Assembly (NCBI GenBank): GCA_963826695.1
Contig: CAWGXZ010000005.1
Coordinates: forward strand, 93,564-157,563
DNA: 64,000 bases
Source: CAWGXZ01 sp963826695
Lineage (GTDB): Bacteria; Pseudomonadota; Gammaproteobacteria; Burkholderiales; Burkholderiaceae_C
Direction of reading: 5' to 3'
Shown: piece after piece, positions 8,638 to 16,511 of the stretch
How the letters are laid out: the number at the start of each line of letters is the position of its first letter
How positions within the stretch are numbered: position 1 is the stretch's first letter
The notes under the pieces: generated by a model
What the model saw: the letters and a program-made list of their open reading frames with translations, nothing else
What the model was told of the DNA's origin: nothing
Databases searched by the model: none
Translations under genes and position numbers: made by a program

Positions 8638-10832
8638 CGGCTCTCACCTGCTTGGGGGCGTGTCTGTTGGATGGCGGCGGCGATGGCGCGCACCGCTGCG
8701 TCGTCGAAAACCTCGTCGAGGCTGCGCTGCAGCCGGCGGCGCCAGTTCGGATGCTCGTCGACGGTGCCGGGCAGGTTCATCTGCTCGACCTCGCCGGCCA
8801 GGTCCTCGAACTGCACCAGCAGCAGCCGGCACGGCGCTGCGGCGAGGAAGCCGTGCGCCGCTGCGGCCAGCGTGCCAACGCCGTCGCACGCGCCGGCCTC
8901 GCCGTCGAGCAGGGCCGTTGCCGCGCCCCCGCCCAGTTGGCCGTTCTCGACCAGTGCCTGCAGCAGCGCCTGCCGGGTGTTGCGGCGGAAGGTCTGCTCG
9001 CGCTCGGCATCCTCGGGCGACTTGTAGAGGTTCAGATCGACGCGCCACTGCAGGTCGCGGCCGCTCCAGAAGCCGGCAAGCGTCGGCAGGTCGTGCGTCG
9101 AAACCGCCGCAGCCGCCAGCGCCGGGTACGCCGGTGGCGGCAGGAAGGCACCGTCGCCGTTTTCGCGCTCGAACATCAGCACGCGGTACGACAGCAGGCC
9201 GCGCTGCTCGGCGTCCTCGCGGAAGCCCTCCGGGACGGTGCCGAGGTCCTCGCCGACGACGAAGCAGCGGTGGCGCCAGCTTTCCAGGGCAATGATGCCC
9301 ATCAGCTGCTCGTACGGATAGGTGATGTAGCCGCCGGCGTCGGCCGACATGCCGCGCGGCACCCAATAGAGGCGCATCAGCCCGATCACATGGTCGATGC
9401 GGATCGCACCGGCATGGCGCATGTTGGCGCGGATCGCGGCAATGAACGGCGCGTAGGCCCGTTGCTCGAGCGCCACCGGGCTGAAGGGGGTCAACCCCCA
9501 GTCCTGCCCTTTGGGGTTGTAAATGTCGGGCGGCGCGCCGACGGCGGCGTCGGCGATCAGCAGCGAGCGGTCGCCCCAGGCTTCGGCGCCATTCGGATCG
9601 ACGCCGACCGCCACGTCGCGGTAGAGACCGGTCGTCATCCCCGCGTCGCGCATCGCGTCGGCCTGCAGCCCGAGCTGCCGGTCGGCTTCCCACTGCAGGA
9701 ACTGCGAGAACTCGACCGCCTCGGCCTGCTCGGCCGCAAAGCGGCGCACCTCGGCCGAGTCGGCGTCGCGATAGGGTTGCGGCCAGTCGCGCCAGGACAG
9801 GCCCACACCCTGGGCGACGAAGTGCTGCTGCAGCGCCTCGAAAACGGCGAAGCGCTCGAGGGCCTCGCCGCCAGCGGCGCGGAAGGCCGCGAAGGCGGCC
9901 GCGCGTGGATTTCCGGAATCGAGGTCCCGCTGCTGGCGCAGGCGCCGGTGCAGCCGCCGCAGCACAGCCAGCTTCAGCGCCCACACGGTTTCGTAGTCGA
10001 CCTCCTCGCTGGCCCGTGCCGCCTGCAGCCGTACCTGGAAGTCGGCTTCGCCGATCAGCGACTGCGCCTCGGCACAGCCAGCGAATTCAGGTACCGCCTG
10101 CACATCCAGGTAGACCGGGTTGAGGAAGGCCCGGCTCGACGGCGAGTACGGGCTGAGGTGCTTCGGATTGGCGGGAAAAAGCGCATGCAGCGGATTCAGC
10201 CCGACCGCGCTGGCGCCGAGTGCCGCTGCGCGCCTGGCGAGCTCGCCGAGGTCGGAAAAGTCGCCGATGCCCCAGTTGCGTGCCGAGCGCAGCGCATACA
10301 GCTGCACCGTGATCGCCCAGTCGCGTCGGCCGGCATCCCATTCCGGCGGCGTGTAGGCACGCGGCGGAACGACGATCAGGCTGGTGCTCGCCGTCGCGTC
10401 GCCGGCGCGGAGTTCGAGGCGGTGGTAGCCGGTCGGCAGGTCGCCCCGGGTGATGCGCCAGCGGCGCGTGGCGGCCGGCGCTTCCACTGCCGCTGCGGGC
10501 TCTGCTTCGCCCTCGCGCACGCCACCGTCTTCCAGAACGACGCGCCACTGCAGCCGCTTGCCGCGATCGCCCCAGTGCAGCTCGACCGGCTCGTTCTCGC
10601 GGACGACGACGACCGGGTCGAGCGCCGCATCGCCGTCGCCTTCGAGTCGCTGCAGCGACTGCCCCGCCTCGGCCTCGCCGGCCGCCGGGAAACCGAGCGC
10701 TGCGGCCAGCGCCTGCAGCGTCGCATCGGAAACCTGCCGGGTGTCGCCGGCGGCCGACACGTACGCGCGGTGCAGCCCGAGGCGGTCGGCCAGGCGGTGC
10801 ACCGCCTCGCCGGGCTGAGGCGCCTGGCTCAT
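8634..10832 (-). CDS. malQ: 4-alpha-glucanotransferase (amylomaltase) MalQ
   Basis: GH77 disproportionating enzyme that moves alpha-1,4-glucan segments between maltodextrins; 732 residues. An N-terminal beta-rich extension (roughly residues 1-190) precedes the GH77 barrel, as in the longer bacterial MalQ type. Catalytic motifs are AIRIDHVIGLMRLYWVP (nucleophile Asp), VGEDLGTVPEGF (acid/base Glu) and AVSTHDLPTLAGFW (third Asp). The ATG at 10832 overlaps the treZ stop as ATGA, and its own stop overlaps the treY GTG, so the three genes are tightly coupled. In this operon it likely recycles the short malto-oligosaccharides left by TreY/TreZ and GlgX action. Confidence 0.95.
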   Translation of the reverse strand: MSQAPQPGEAVHRLADRLGLHRAYVSAAGDTRQVSDATLQALAAALGFPAAGEAEAGQSLQRLEGDGDAALDPVVVVRENEPVELHWGDRGKRLQWRVVLEDGGVREGEAEPAAAVEAPAATRRWRITRGDLPTGYHRLELRAGDATASTSLIVVPPRAYTPPEWDAGRRDWAITVQLYALRSARNWGIGDFSDLGELARRAAALGASAVGLNPLHALFPANPKHLSPYSPSSRAFLNPVYLDVQAVPEFAGCAEAQSLIGEADFQVRLQAARASEEVDYETVWALKLAVLRRLHRRLRQQRDLDSGNPRAAAFAAFRAAGGEALERFAVFEALQQHFVAQGVGLSWRDWPQPYRDADSAEVRRFAAEQAEAVEFSQFLQWEADRQLGLQADAMRDAGMTTGLYRDVAVGVDPNGAEAWGDRSLLIADAAVGAPPDIYNPKGQDWGLTPFSPVALEQRAYAPFIAAIRANMRHAGAIRIDHVIGLMRLYWVPRGMSADAGGYITYPYEQLMGIIALESWRHRCFVVGEDLGTVPEGFREDAEQRGLLSYRVLMFERENGDGAFLPPPAYPALAAAAVSTHDLPTLAGFWSGRDLQWRVDLNLYKSPEDAEREQTFRRNTRQALLQALVENGQLGGGAATALLDGEAGACDGVGTLAAAAHGFLAAAPCRLLLVQFEDLAGEVEQMNLPGTVDEHPNWRRRLQRSLDEVFDDAAVRAIAAAIQQTRPQAGESR

Positions 10833-12658
10833 GCCGACCGCCGCAGGTAAAAGGCGACGCCGTGCGGCGCCAGCGTTCCCGCCGTGGGCTCGGTGGTGGC
10901 GTAAAGCAGCCGGGCATCGGCGGGCGGTGCCTCTTGCAGCGCCACCGGCTCATCGCCGTAGTTCGCCAGCAGCGTCAGTTCGGCGCCAGCGCCGAGCGGC
11001 CACTGCACCTGCAGCGCCCGCTCGCCGAGCGCGCGGTGACTGCCGCCGCGGCTTGCGCCCGCCAGCAGCGGCGCGATCTCGCGCGCGCGCAAGCCCAGCA
11101 GCTCGCGGTAGAGCGCCAGCCAGTCGGCATGCGGCGCCCGATCGAGCACCGACCAGTCGAGCACCGAACGCTCGAAGGTGCTCGGTGCCGTCGGGTCGGG
11201 GATGCGCTCACGCGCTGCCGGGTCGGCGAACTCGGGGAACTTGGCGAATTCCTCGCGGCGGCCCTTGCGCACCGCCTCGGCAAGCTCGGGCTCGAAGTCG
11301 CAGAAGAAGGCGAAGGGTTGATCGGCGCCCCATTCCTCGCCCATGAACAGCATCGGCACCTGCGGCGACAGCAGGTAGGTCGCCACCGCCGCCTTGATCG
11401 CCTCGGCGCTCGCCAGCTTCGAAAGCCGGGTGCCGAAGGCGTCGTTGCCGACCTGGTCGTGGTTCTGGATGAACGAAATGAAGGAGGTCGGCGGCAGATG
11501 CGACGACGGCTCGCCGCGCACTTCGCCGTCGCGGTACGCCGAAGGATCGCCCTGGTAGACGAAACCCTCGGCAAGCGCCCGGCCGAGCCGCTCGGCAGGC
11601 CGGTCGGCGTAGTCGGCGTAGTAACCGCCGCTCTGGCCGCTGGTGACGACCCGCAGCGCATGGTGGATGTCGTCGTTCCACTGCGCGGTGTGCAGCTGCG
11701 CCGTGCCGGAATCGTCACGCCCCAGGTAGCGCGACTGGTTCTTGTCGTTTTCGAGGATCAGGTGGATGTGCCGGCCGCTGGCGGCGAAATGCGCACGCAC
11801 CGCCTCGGCGATCTCGGTGACGATGTCGGTCGGGCTTTCGTCCAGGATCGCATGCACCGCGTCGAAGCGCAGGCCGTCGAACTGGAATTCCTCGAGCCAG
11901 TAGAGCGCGTTGTGGACATAGAAGTCGCGCACCACGCGGCTGGCGTCGCCGTCGAAACCGATCGCCGCACCCCAGGGCGTCTTGTGGCGATCGGTGAAGA
12001 AGGTGGGCGCGTAGACCGGCAGGTAGTTGCCGTCGGGCCCGAAATGGTTGTAGACGACGTCGAGAAAAATGCACAGCCCCCGCGCATGGCAGGCCTCGAC
12101 CAGGGCCTTCAGCGCCTCGGGCCGACCGTAGCGCGAATCGGGCGCATACAGCAGCACGCCGTCGTAGCCCCAGTTGCGCGCGCCGGGAAAGTCGGCCACC
12201 GGCAGCAGCTCGACCGCGGTGATTCCGAGCGCGACCAGGTGGTCGAGGTGATCGATGACGCCGGCGAAATCGCCGCCGGCCGAGAACGTGCCGGTGTGCA
12301 GCTCGTAGATCACCACCTCTTCCCACGGGCGGCCTTTCCAGCCGAGGTCGCGCCAGGCATGGCTCGCCGGATCGACGACCTCGCTCGCGCCATGCACGTC
12401 ATCGGGCTGGAAGCGCGAAACCGGATCGGGCACCGCCAGGTCGCCGACGACGTATTGATAGCGGCTGCCGACCCGGGCCTGATCGGTCGTGAGTTGGTGC
12501 CAGCCGCCGGCTTCGGGCTGCATCGGCAGGTCGACCGGGGACTCGCCGGCGAGCCGCAGCAGCACCTGCGGCGCATTCGGCGCCCAGAGCCGGAAACGCG
12601 TGGCGGCGCCTGCGTCGACCAGTTCGGCTCCGAAGGGAAGGAAATGCGAGACGTTCAT
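10829..12658 (-). CDS. treZ: Malto-oligosyltrehalose trehalohydrolase TreZ
   Basis: GH13 enzyme (EC 3.2.1.141) that cleaves maltooligosyltrehalose to release free trehalose, an osmo- and stress protectant. 609 residues from the ATG at 12658, which directly precedes FLPFGAELVDAG, the typical TreZ start. Domains: N-terminal E-set/CBM48 (about 1-105), then the catalytic barrel with DVVYNHFGPDGNYLP, GLRFDAVHAI (nucleophile), LILENDKNQSRYL (acid/base) and FIQNHDQVGNDAFG. A longer in-frame reading reaching 12994 is rejected because the extra 112 residues are arginine/proline-rich noise. It is the first gene of the operon. The roughly 290 bp to the divergent patatin gene must hold the promoter, but I see no convincing -35/-10 pair. 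Confidence 0.95.
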   Translation of the reverse strand: MNVSHFLPFGAELVDAGAATRFRLWAPNAPQVLLRLAGESPVDLPMQPEAGGWHQLTTDQARVGSRYQYVVGDLAVPDPVSRFQPDDVHGASEVVDPASHAWRDLGWKGRPWEEVVIYELHTGTFSAGGDFAGVIDHLDHLVALGITAVELLPVADFPGARNWGYDGVLLYAPDSRYGRPEALKALVEACHARGLCIFLDVVYNHFGPDGNYLPVYAPTFFTDRHKTPWGAAIGFDGDASRVVRDFYVHNALYWLEEFQFDGLRFDAVHAILDESPTDIVTEIAEAVRAHFAASGRHIHLILENDKNQSRYLGRDDSGTAQLHTAQWNDDIHHALRVVTSGQSGGYYADYADRPAERLGRALAEGFVYQGDPSAYRDGEVRGEPSSHLPPTSFISFIQNHDQVGNDAFGTRLSKLASAEAIKAAVATYLLSPQVPMLFMGEEWGADQPFAFFCDFEPELAEAVRKGRREEFAKFPEFADPAARERIPDPTAPSTFERSVLDWSVLDRAPHADWLALYRELLGLRAREIAPLLAGASRGGSHRALGERALQVQWPLGAGAELTLLANYGDEPVALQEAPPADARLLYATTEPTAGTLAPHGVAFYLRRSA

Positions 12659-12944
12659 GGCTTGAGCAAGGATCGAAAACAACCAAGGGGAGCCGGCGTG
12701 GGGTGGCGCGACGGCGATGCCGTGGGGTGCAGCCACGGCCCGACGGTTCGGCCGGCCCAACCGGACGCGCGGTTTAAGCAAGCGGTGAACCTGCCGATCC
12801 GGCCCGGTGGGCATCCCACGCCTTGCCTGCAAACGCGGGCAATCCGGGGCCGCCCGGCGGCGCGTTAGGGAGCCGCCTCCACGGCACCGGCATGGGCATT
12901 GCCTCCGCAGCCGCTCCTCTCGAGTCAAGAACCAAGGTCCCTGA

Positions 12945-14054
12945 ATGAATTCCGCCGACAACCGTCGAACCAGCCTTGCCCTGGCAGGCGGCAACGCCCT
13001 GGGCGCCTATGCCGCGGGCGCCTACGAGGCGCTGCATGAAGCGGGCTACCGCCCCGACGTCGTCGCCGGCGCGTCGATCGGTGCGGTCAACGCGACGCTG
13101 ATCGCCGGCAATGCGCCCGAGCAGCGCGTCGCCAGGCTGCGCGAGTTCTGGCGCCAGGCGTCGCTCGGCAGCGCGCTCGGCCTGGCGCCCGCCGGCGGCC
13201 GGCGACGCGACATCTACAACAAGATGCACGCCATGCAGACGATGACGATGGGCCGTCCGGGCCTGTTTTCGCCGCGGCCGTCGGGCTTCCTGTCGATGTT
13301 GCCCGGCATGCCGCCGGACGTCGGCCTGTTCGATCCGCGCCCGCTGGTCGCGACGCTCGAACGCCTGGTCGACTTCGACCTGCTGAACGAGGCCGCGCCG
13401 CGTCTGGTGATCAGCAGTGTCGACATCGAAAGCGGCGAGCCGGTCTACTTCGACAGCAGCCGCCAGCGCATCGAGCCGAAGCACGTGCTGGCGAGCACGG
13501 CCTTTGCGCCCGGTTTCCCGCCGATCGAGATCGACGGCCGGCTGCACGCGGATCCGGGTCTTTTTTGCAACATCCCGCTGGATCCGCTGCTCGACCCGCC
13601 AGCGCCGATGGATCAACTCTGCTTTGCCGTCGACCTGTTCGAGGCGCGCGGCAAGCGGCCTTTCTCGCTCGACACCTCGCTCGAACGCTCGCAGGACATC
13701 GTCTTCAGCTCGCAGACGCTGCGCACGCTCGAGGCGCACCGGCGCGAGCACCGGCTGCGCCATGTGGTTCGCCGCATGGGTGAATCGGTGGCACCGGCCG
13801 AGAACCAGCAGGCCGCCTGGGCCGAGCTCGCCGCGGAGGGCCGTGACCACGAGCTTGCGGTGGTGCTGCTGGCCTACCAGCCGCCCGCGCACGAGCTCGG
13901 CGCCAAGATGCTCGAGTTCTCGCGGGCCTCGATCGACGAGCGCTGGGCCACGGGGATGAAGGACATGCGCGCGGCGGTCGACATGGTCGAAGGCGGCCGC
14001 GCCACGACGCAGGACCACGGCTACACCTTCTACGACGCCCGCCGGGCCAGCTGA
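12945..14054 (+). CDS. Patatin-like phospholipase family protein
   Basis: Serine lipid acyl hydrolase of the patatin/RssA-like family, 369 residues, no signal peptide, so probably cytoplasmic. The oxyanion loop GGNALGAYAAGAYEAL starts the domain. The nucleophile elbow is GASIGA with Ser44 (GxSxG), and the catalytic Asp is Asp203 in ADPGLFCNIPL, where the usual D-G-G/A is D-P-G. The remainder (about 230-369) is a charged helical tail not seen in short patatins. An AAGG ribosome-binding site lies about 8 bases before the ATG. It is transcribed away from treZ, stands alone, and is followed by a hairpin. The lipid substrate is unknown. Confidence 0.85.
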   Translation: MNSADNRRTSLALAGGNALGAYAAGAYEALHEAGYRPDVVAGASIGAVNATLIAGNAPEQRVARLREFWRQASLGSALGLAPAGGRRRDIYNKMHAMQTMTMGRPGLFSPRPSGFLSMLPGMPPDVGLFDPRPLVATLERLVDFDLLNEAAPRLVISSVDIESGEPVYFDSSRQRIEPKHVLASTAFAPGFPPIEIDGRLHADPGLFCNIPLDPLLDPPAPMDQLCFAVDLFEARGKRPFSLDTSLERSQDIVFSSQTLRTLEAHRREHRLRHVVRRMGESVAPAENQQAAWAELAAEGRDHELAVVLLAYQPPAHELGAKMLEFSRASIDERWATGMKDMRAAVDMVEGGRATTQDHGYTFYDARRAS

Positions 14055-14060
14055 GACGGC

Positions 14061-14088
14061 AGGGACCGCGGCATGCGCAGTCCCTTTC
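14061..14088 (+). terminator. Possible intrinsic terminator after the patatin gene
   Basis: Seven bases after the patatin stop, AGGGAC (14061-14066) pairs with GTCCCT (14080-14085). The loop contains the palindrome GCATGC, and the right arm runs directly into TTC. The T tract is short, so efficiency is doubtful. Confidence 0.4.
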
Positions 14089-14499
14089 GCCGTACAGATT
14101 TACGTCCGCAGGCCGCATGGCGCTTCAGCGGCGGCCCCTGCGTTCGCCCTGCGCGACGGACGCGCCGCGGGTCCGGCATGCCTGTCCAGCATGCCGGGGC
14201 GTCGGAACATGCCGGCCGGCAGCCGTGCCCACGCGCGGGTGGTTTCAGGTCGATTCCCGCGCATGCGCGGCGAAGCAAGCTCGTCGGGCAAATTGGCGGT
14301 ATGTTCTGCCCCTCCGTAGAACCGTATCGCGGCCCAATACCCGGACCTCGGTACCTGCTCGAGGCAGAAGGCGAGACGCCGAAATGACCGGTTTCGAGAT
14401 TCTTGTGACGTCCCACTGCAGCCCACTGTGGCTGCGTAGGGCGAGCCTGGCCGGGCGCAGTCCGTTCGATCCGTGTCCGGTGCCCAGCGGAGCTTCGGC
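14089..14499. other. Gene-free stretch upstream of the B12-sensor operon, with a perfect hairpin
   Basis: No convincing coding region in about 400 bases. The one clear structure is a perfect 9-bp stem, CCGGCATGC (14173-14181) against GCATGCCGG (14189-14197), with a 7-base loop and no T tract, so it looks regulatory rather than terminating. I looked for the conserved B12-box and layout of a cobalamin riboswitch and did not find it. The promoter of the signalling operon should be here. A GTG at 14473 is in frame with the next gene, but the ATG at 14500 is better placed. Confidence 0.5.
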
Positions 14500-15612
14500 A
14501 TGACCACGGTGGCCCTGCGCGACCCGGAGAAGGCCGCGGCGCTGTCGCCCGGCCAGGTGCTGCTCGACCAGCAAGGCCGGCTGGCCGGCATGCTGGTCGA
14601 GCGCCAGCTCTTGCAGCACCCCGAGCGGGTGCGGCGCCACGGCGCCGGTGGCGGTCTGAAATGCCTGGAAGACGCCAACGACCACCTGTCGTACCTCACC
14701 CAGTCGCTGCAGGCCGGCCGACCCGAGATGTTCGGCCACTACATCGCCTGGGCCAAGGTGATGCTGGCGCGCCGCGGTGTCCAGGCCGACGACCTGGCGA
14801 CGCACCTGCAGCAGTTGCGCGATCTCTTGATCGAGGTGCTGCCGGCAGAAGCCGCCGCCGCGGCGGCAGCGGTGGTCGACCAGGCGCTGGGCAGCTTTGC
14901 ACAGATGCCGCTGGACGTGCCGAGCTTCCTCGACCCGGCCGCGCCGCTGGCCGAGCTCGCGCAGGATTACCTGGCGCTGCTGCTGGGCGGCGGCCGCGCC
15001 GCCGCGACCCAGCTGATCCTGGCCGCCGTGATGGCCGGCACACCGGTGCGCATGGTCTACATGGAGGTCTTCCAGCGCACCCAGCGCGAAATCGGCCGCC
15101 TGTGGCAGATGAACGCGATCAGCGTGGCCCAGGAGCATTACTGCACCGCGGCCACCCAGATGATCATGTCGCAGCTGTACCCGCAAATCTTCAGTGGCAG
15201 CACGCAGCGGGTCGGCACGCTGGTGGCGACCTGCGTCGCCGGCGACCTGCACGAGATCGGTGTGCGCATGCTGGCCGACTTGTTCGAACTCGACGGCTGG
15301 AACGCCTACTACCTGGGCGGCAACACACCGAGCGACGCCGTGCTGCAGACGCTCGCCGAGCAGCAGGCGCAGGTGCTGGCGGTCTCGGCGACGCTGAGCG
15401 TGCACGTCCCCGCCGTGCAGGACCTGATCGAGCGGCTGCGCGCCGACCCCCAGCTCGCCCATGTGCGGGTGCTGGTCGGCGGTCATTCGTTCAACCTGGC
15501 GCCCGGCCTGTGGCAGCAGGTCGGCGCCGACGGCCATGCCAGCACCGCCGACGAAGCCATCGGGCTCGCCCGGCGGTGGGTCGACGCCTCGGCGGGCCCG
15601 CGGCTGCAATGA
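14500..15612 (+). CDS. B12-binding sensor protein with CarH-type W-x9-EH motif
   Basis: 370-residue soluble protein. Residues about 1-110 are a helical N-terminal region that I do not recognise. About 110-235 form a four-helix B12-cap domain, and about 236-365 a Rossmann-type cobalamin-binding domain. The cap contains Trp202, then nine residues, then Glu212-His213: the W-x9-EH motif that in CarH-type photoreceptors packs on the upper face of adenosylcobalamin. The Rossmann part has GDLHEIG, the D-x-H-x-x-G motif, with His251 as lower axial ligand, and later VLVGGHSF. There is no MerR DNA-binding domain, so the output is probably by contact with the kinase encoded next, whose ATG overlaps this stop. 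GGAG lies 8 bases before ATG 14500. The B12 assignment is strong. Light sensing is inferred from the motif; redox or cobalamin-level sensing is the alternative. Confidence 0.85.
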   Translation: MTTVALRDPEKAAALSPGQVLLDQQGRLAGMLVERQLLQHPERVRRHGAGGGLKCLEDANDHLSYLTQSLQAGRPEMFGHYIAWAKVMLARRGVQADDLATHLQQLRDLLIEVLPAEAAAAAAAVVDQALGSFAQMPLDVPSFLDPAAPLAELAQDYLALLLGGGRAAATQLILAAVMAGTPVRMVYMEVFQRTQREIGRLWQMNAISVAQEHYCTAATQMIMSQLYPQIFSGSTQRVGTLVATCVAGDLHEIGVRMLADLFELDGWNAYYLGGNTPSDAVLQTLAEQQAQVLAVSATLSVHVPAVQDLIERLRADPQLAHVRVLVGGHSFNLAPGLWQQVGADGHASTADEAIGLARRWVDASAGPRLQ

Positions 15613-16511
15613 GCAACCCGGCCCGACCCGGCTCGCCGGCGGCGGTGGCGTTGCCACCGCCGCGCCTCGACGAGGCGCTGTACGAAGACTTCTCGCGGCT
15701 GAACAACGAGCTGGCCAACGTGCAACGCGAACTGGTGCGCAAGAACGTCGAGCTGACACGCTCGAACGAACTCAAGAACCAGTGGCTGGGCATGGCCGCG
15801 CACGACCTGCGCACGCCGCTCGGCGTGATCCAGAACTATGCCGAGTTCCTGCTCGAGGAGGCCGGCCCGGCACTCAGTGTCGAGCACCGCCGCTTCCTCG
15901 AGGTGATCCACCGCAGCAGCCGGTTCTCGCACCGGCTGGTCGACGACCTGCTCGATGTGTCGGTGATCGAATCCGGCGAGCTGCGGCTCGACCTGCAGGC
16001 CGTCGATCTGGGCGAGCTGGTGGAGCACGGCGTGACGATGCACCGCGTGCTGGCCGCGAAAAAGGACATTCGCATCGCGCTCGACGCGCCAGCCGCCGGC
16101 CCGCAACGGCCGCGCCTGCTGGCCGATGCCAACAAGCTGCAGCAGGTGCTGACCAACCTGCTCGACAACGCCGTCAAGTTTTCTCAGCCCGGCAGCGGCG
16201 TCACGGTTCAGCTGCAGTTCGTGCCGGCCGCGGTGGCAGGCAGCGACGGTGGGCACGCCGTCGTCACCGTCACCGACCAGGGCCCCGGGATCGCGGCCGA
16301 CGAACTGGGCAAGCTCTTCAAGCCCTTCGGCCGCACCCGCGTGCGCAGCACCGGCGGCGAGGCCAGCACCGGCCTGGGCCTGGCGATCGCCCGTCGCATC
16401 GTCGAGGGCCACGGTGGCGAGATGACGCTCCAGTCGACACCCGGCCACGGCAGCTGCTTCGGTTTCAGGCTGCCGTTGCGCCCAACGGCAGCGCGGCCGG
16501 CTTCGACATGA
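15609..16511 (+). CDS. Orphan sensor histidine kinase (HisKA-HATPase, no sensor domain)
   Basis: 300-residue cytoplasmic kinase. A coiled-coil stretch (about 20-55, LNNELANVQRELVRKNVEL) leads into a HisKA domain with AAHDLRTPLG, phospho-acceptor His65. The HATPase_c domain follows (about 150-295) with N box ANKLQQVLTNLLDNAVKF, G1 DQGPGIA and G2 GLGLAIARRIV. There is no transmembrane segment and no PAS or GAF domain, so its signal must come from a partner, most simply the B12 protein whose stop it overlaps (ATGA). Its own stop overlaps the start of the hybrid kinase in the same way. Translational coupling at both junctions suggests a fixed-stoichiometry three-protein complex. The likely phosphate target is the N-terminal receiver of the next protein. 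Confidence 0.9.
   Translation: MSNPARPGSPAAVALPPPRLDEALYEDFSRLNNELANVQRELVRKNVELTRSNELKNQWLGMAAHDLRTPLGVIQNYAEFLLEEAGPALSVEHRRFLEVIHRSSRFSHRLVDDLLDVSVIESGELRLDLQAVDLGELVEHGVTMHRVLAAKKDIRIALDAPAAGPQRPRLLADANKLQQVLTNLLDNAVKFSQPGSGVTVQLQFVPAAVAGSDGGHAVVTVTDQGPGIAADELGKLFKPFGRTRVRSTGGEASTGLGLAIARRIVEGHGGEMTLQSTPGHGSCFGFRLPLRPTAARPAST

Noticed and set aside
5344..9027. A 1227-residue plus-strand open frame opposite glgX, treY and malQ
   Set aside because: It is the antisense shadow of GC-rich genes; composition is dominated by Arg, Ala, Val and Gln with no recognisable domain, whereas the minus strand encodes clear enzymes.
14089..14499. Cobalamin riboswitch ahead of the B12-binding protein
   Set aside because: I found no B12-box-like consensus or the expected multi-stem layout; only one isolated hairpin is clear.
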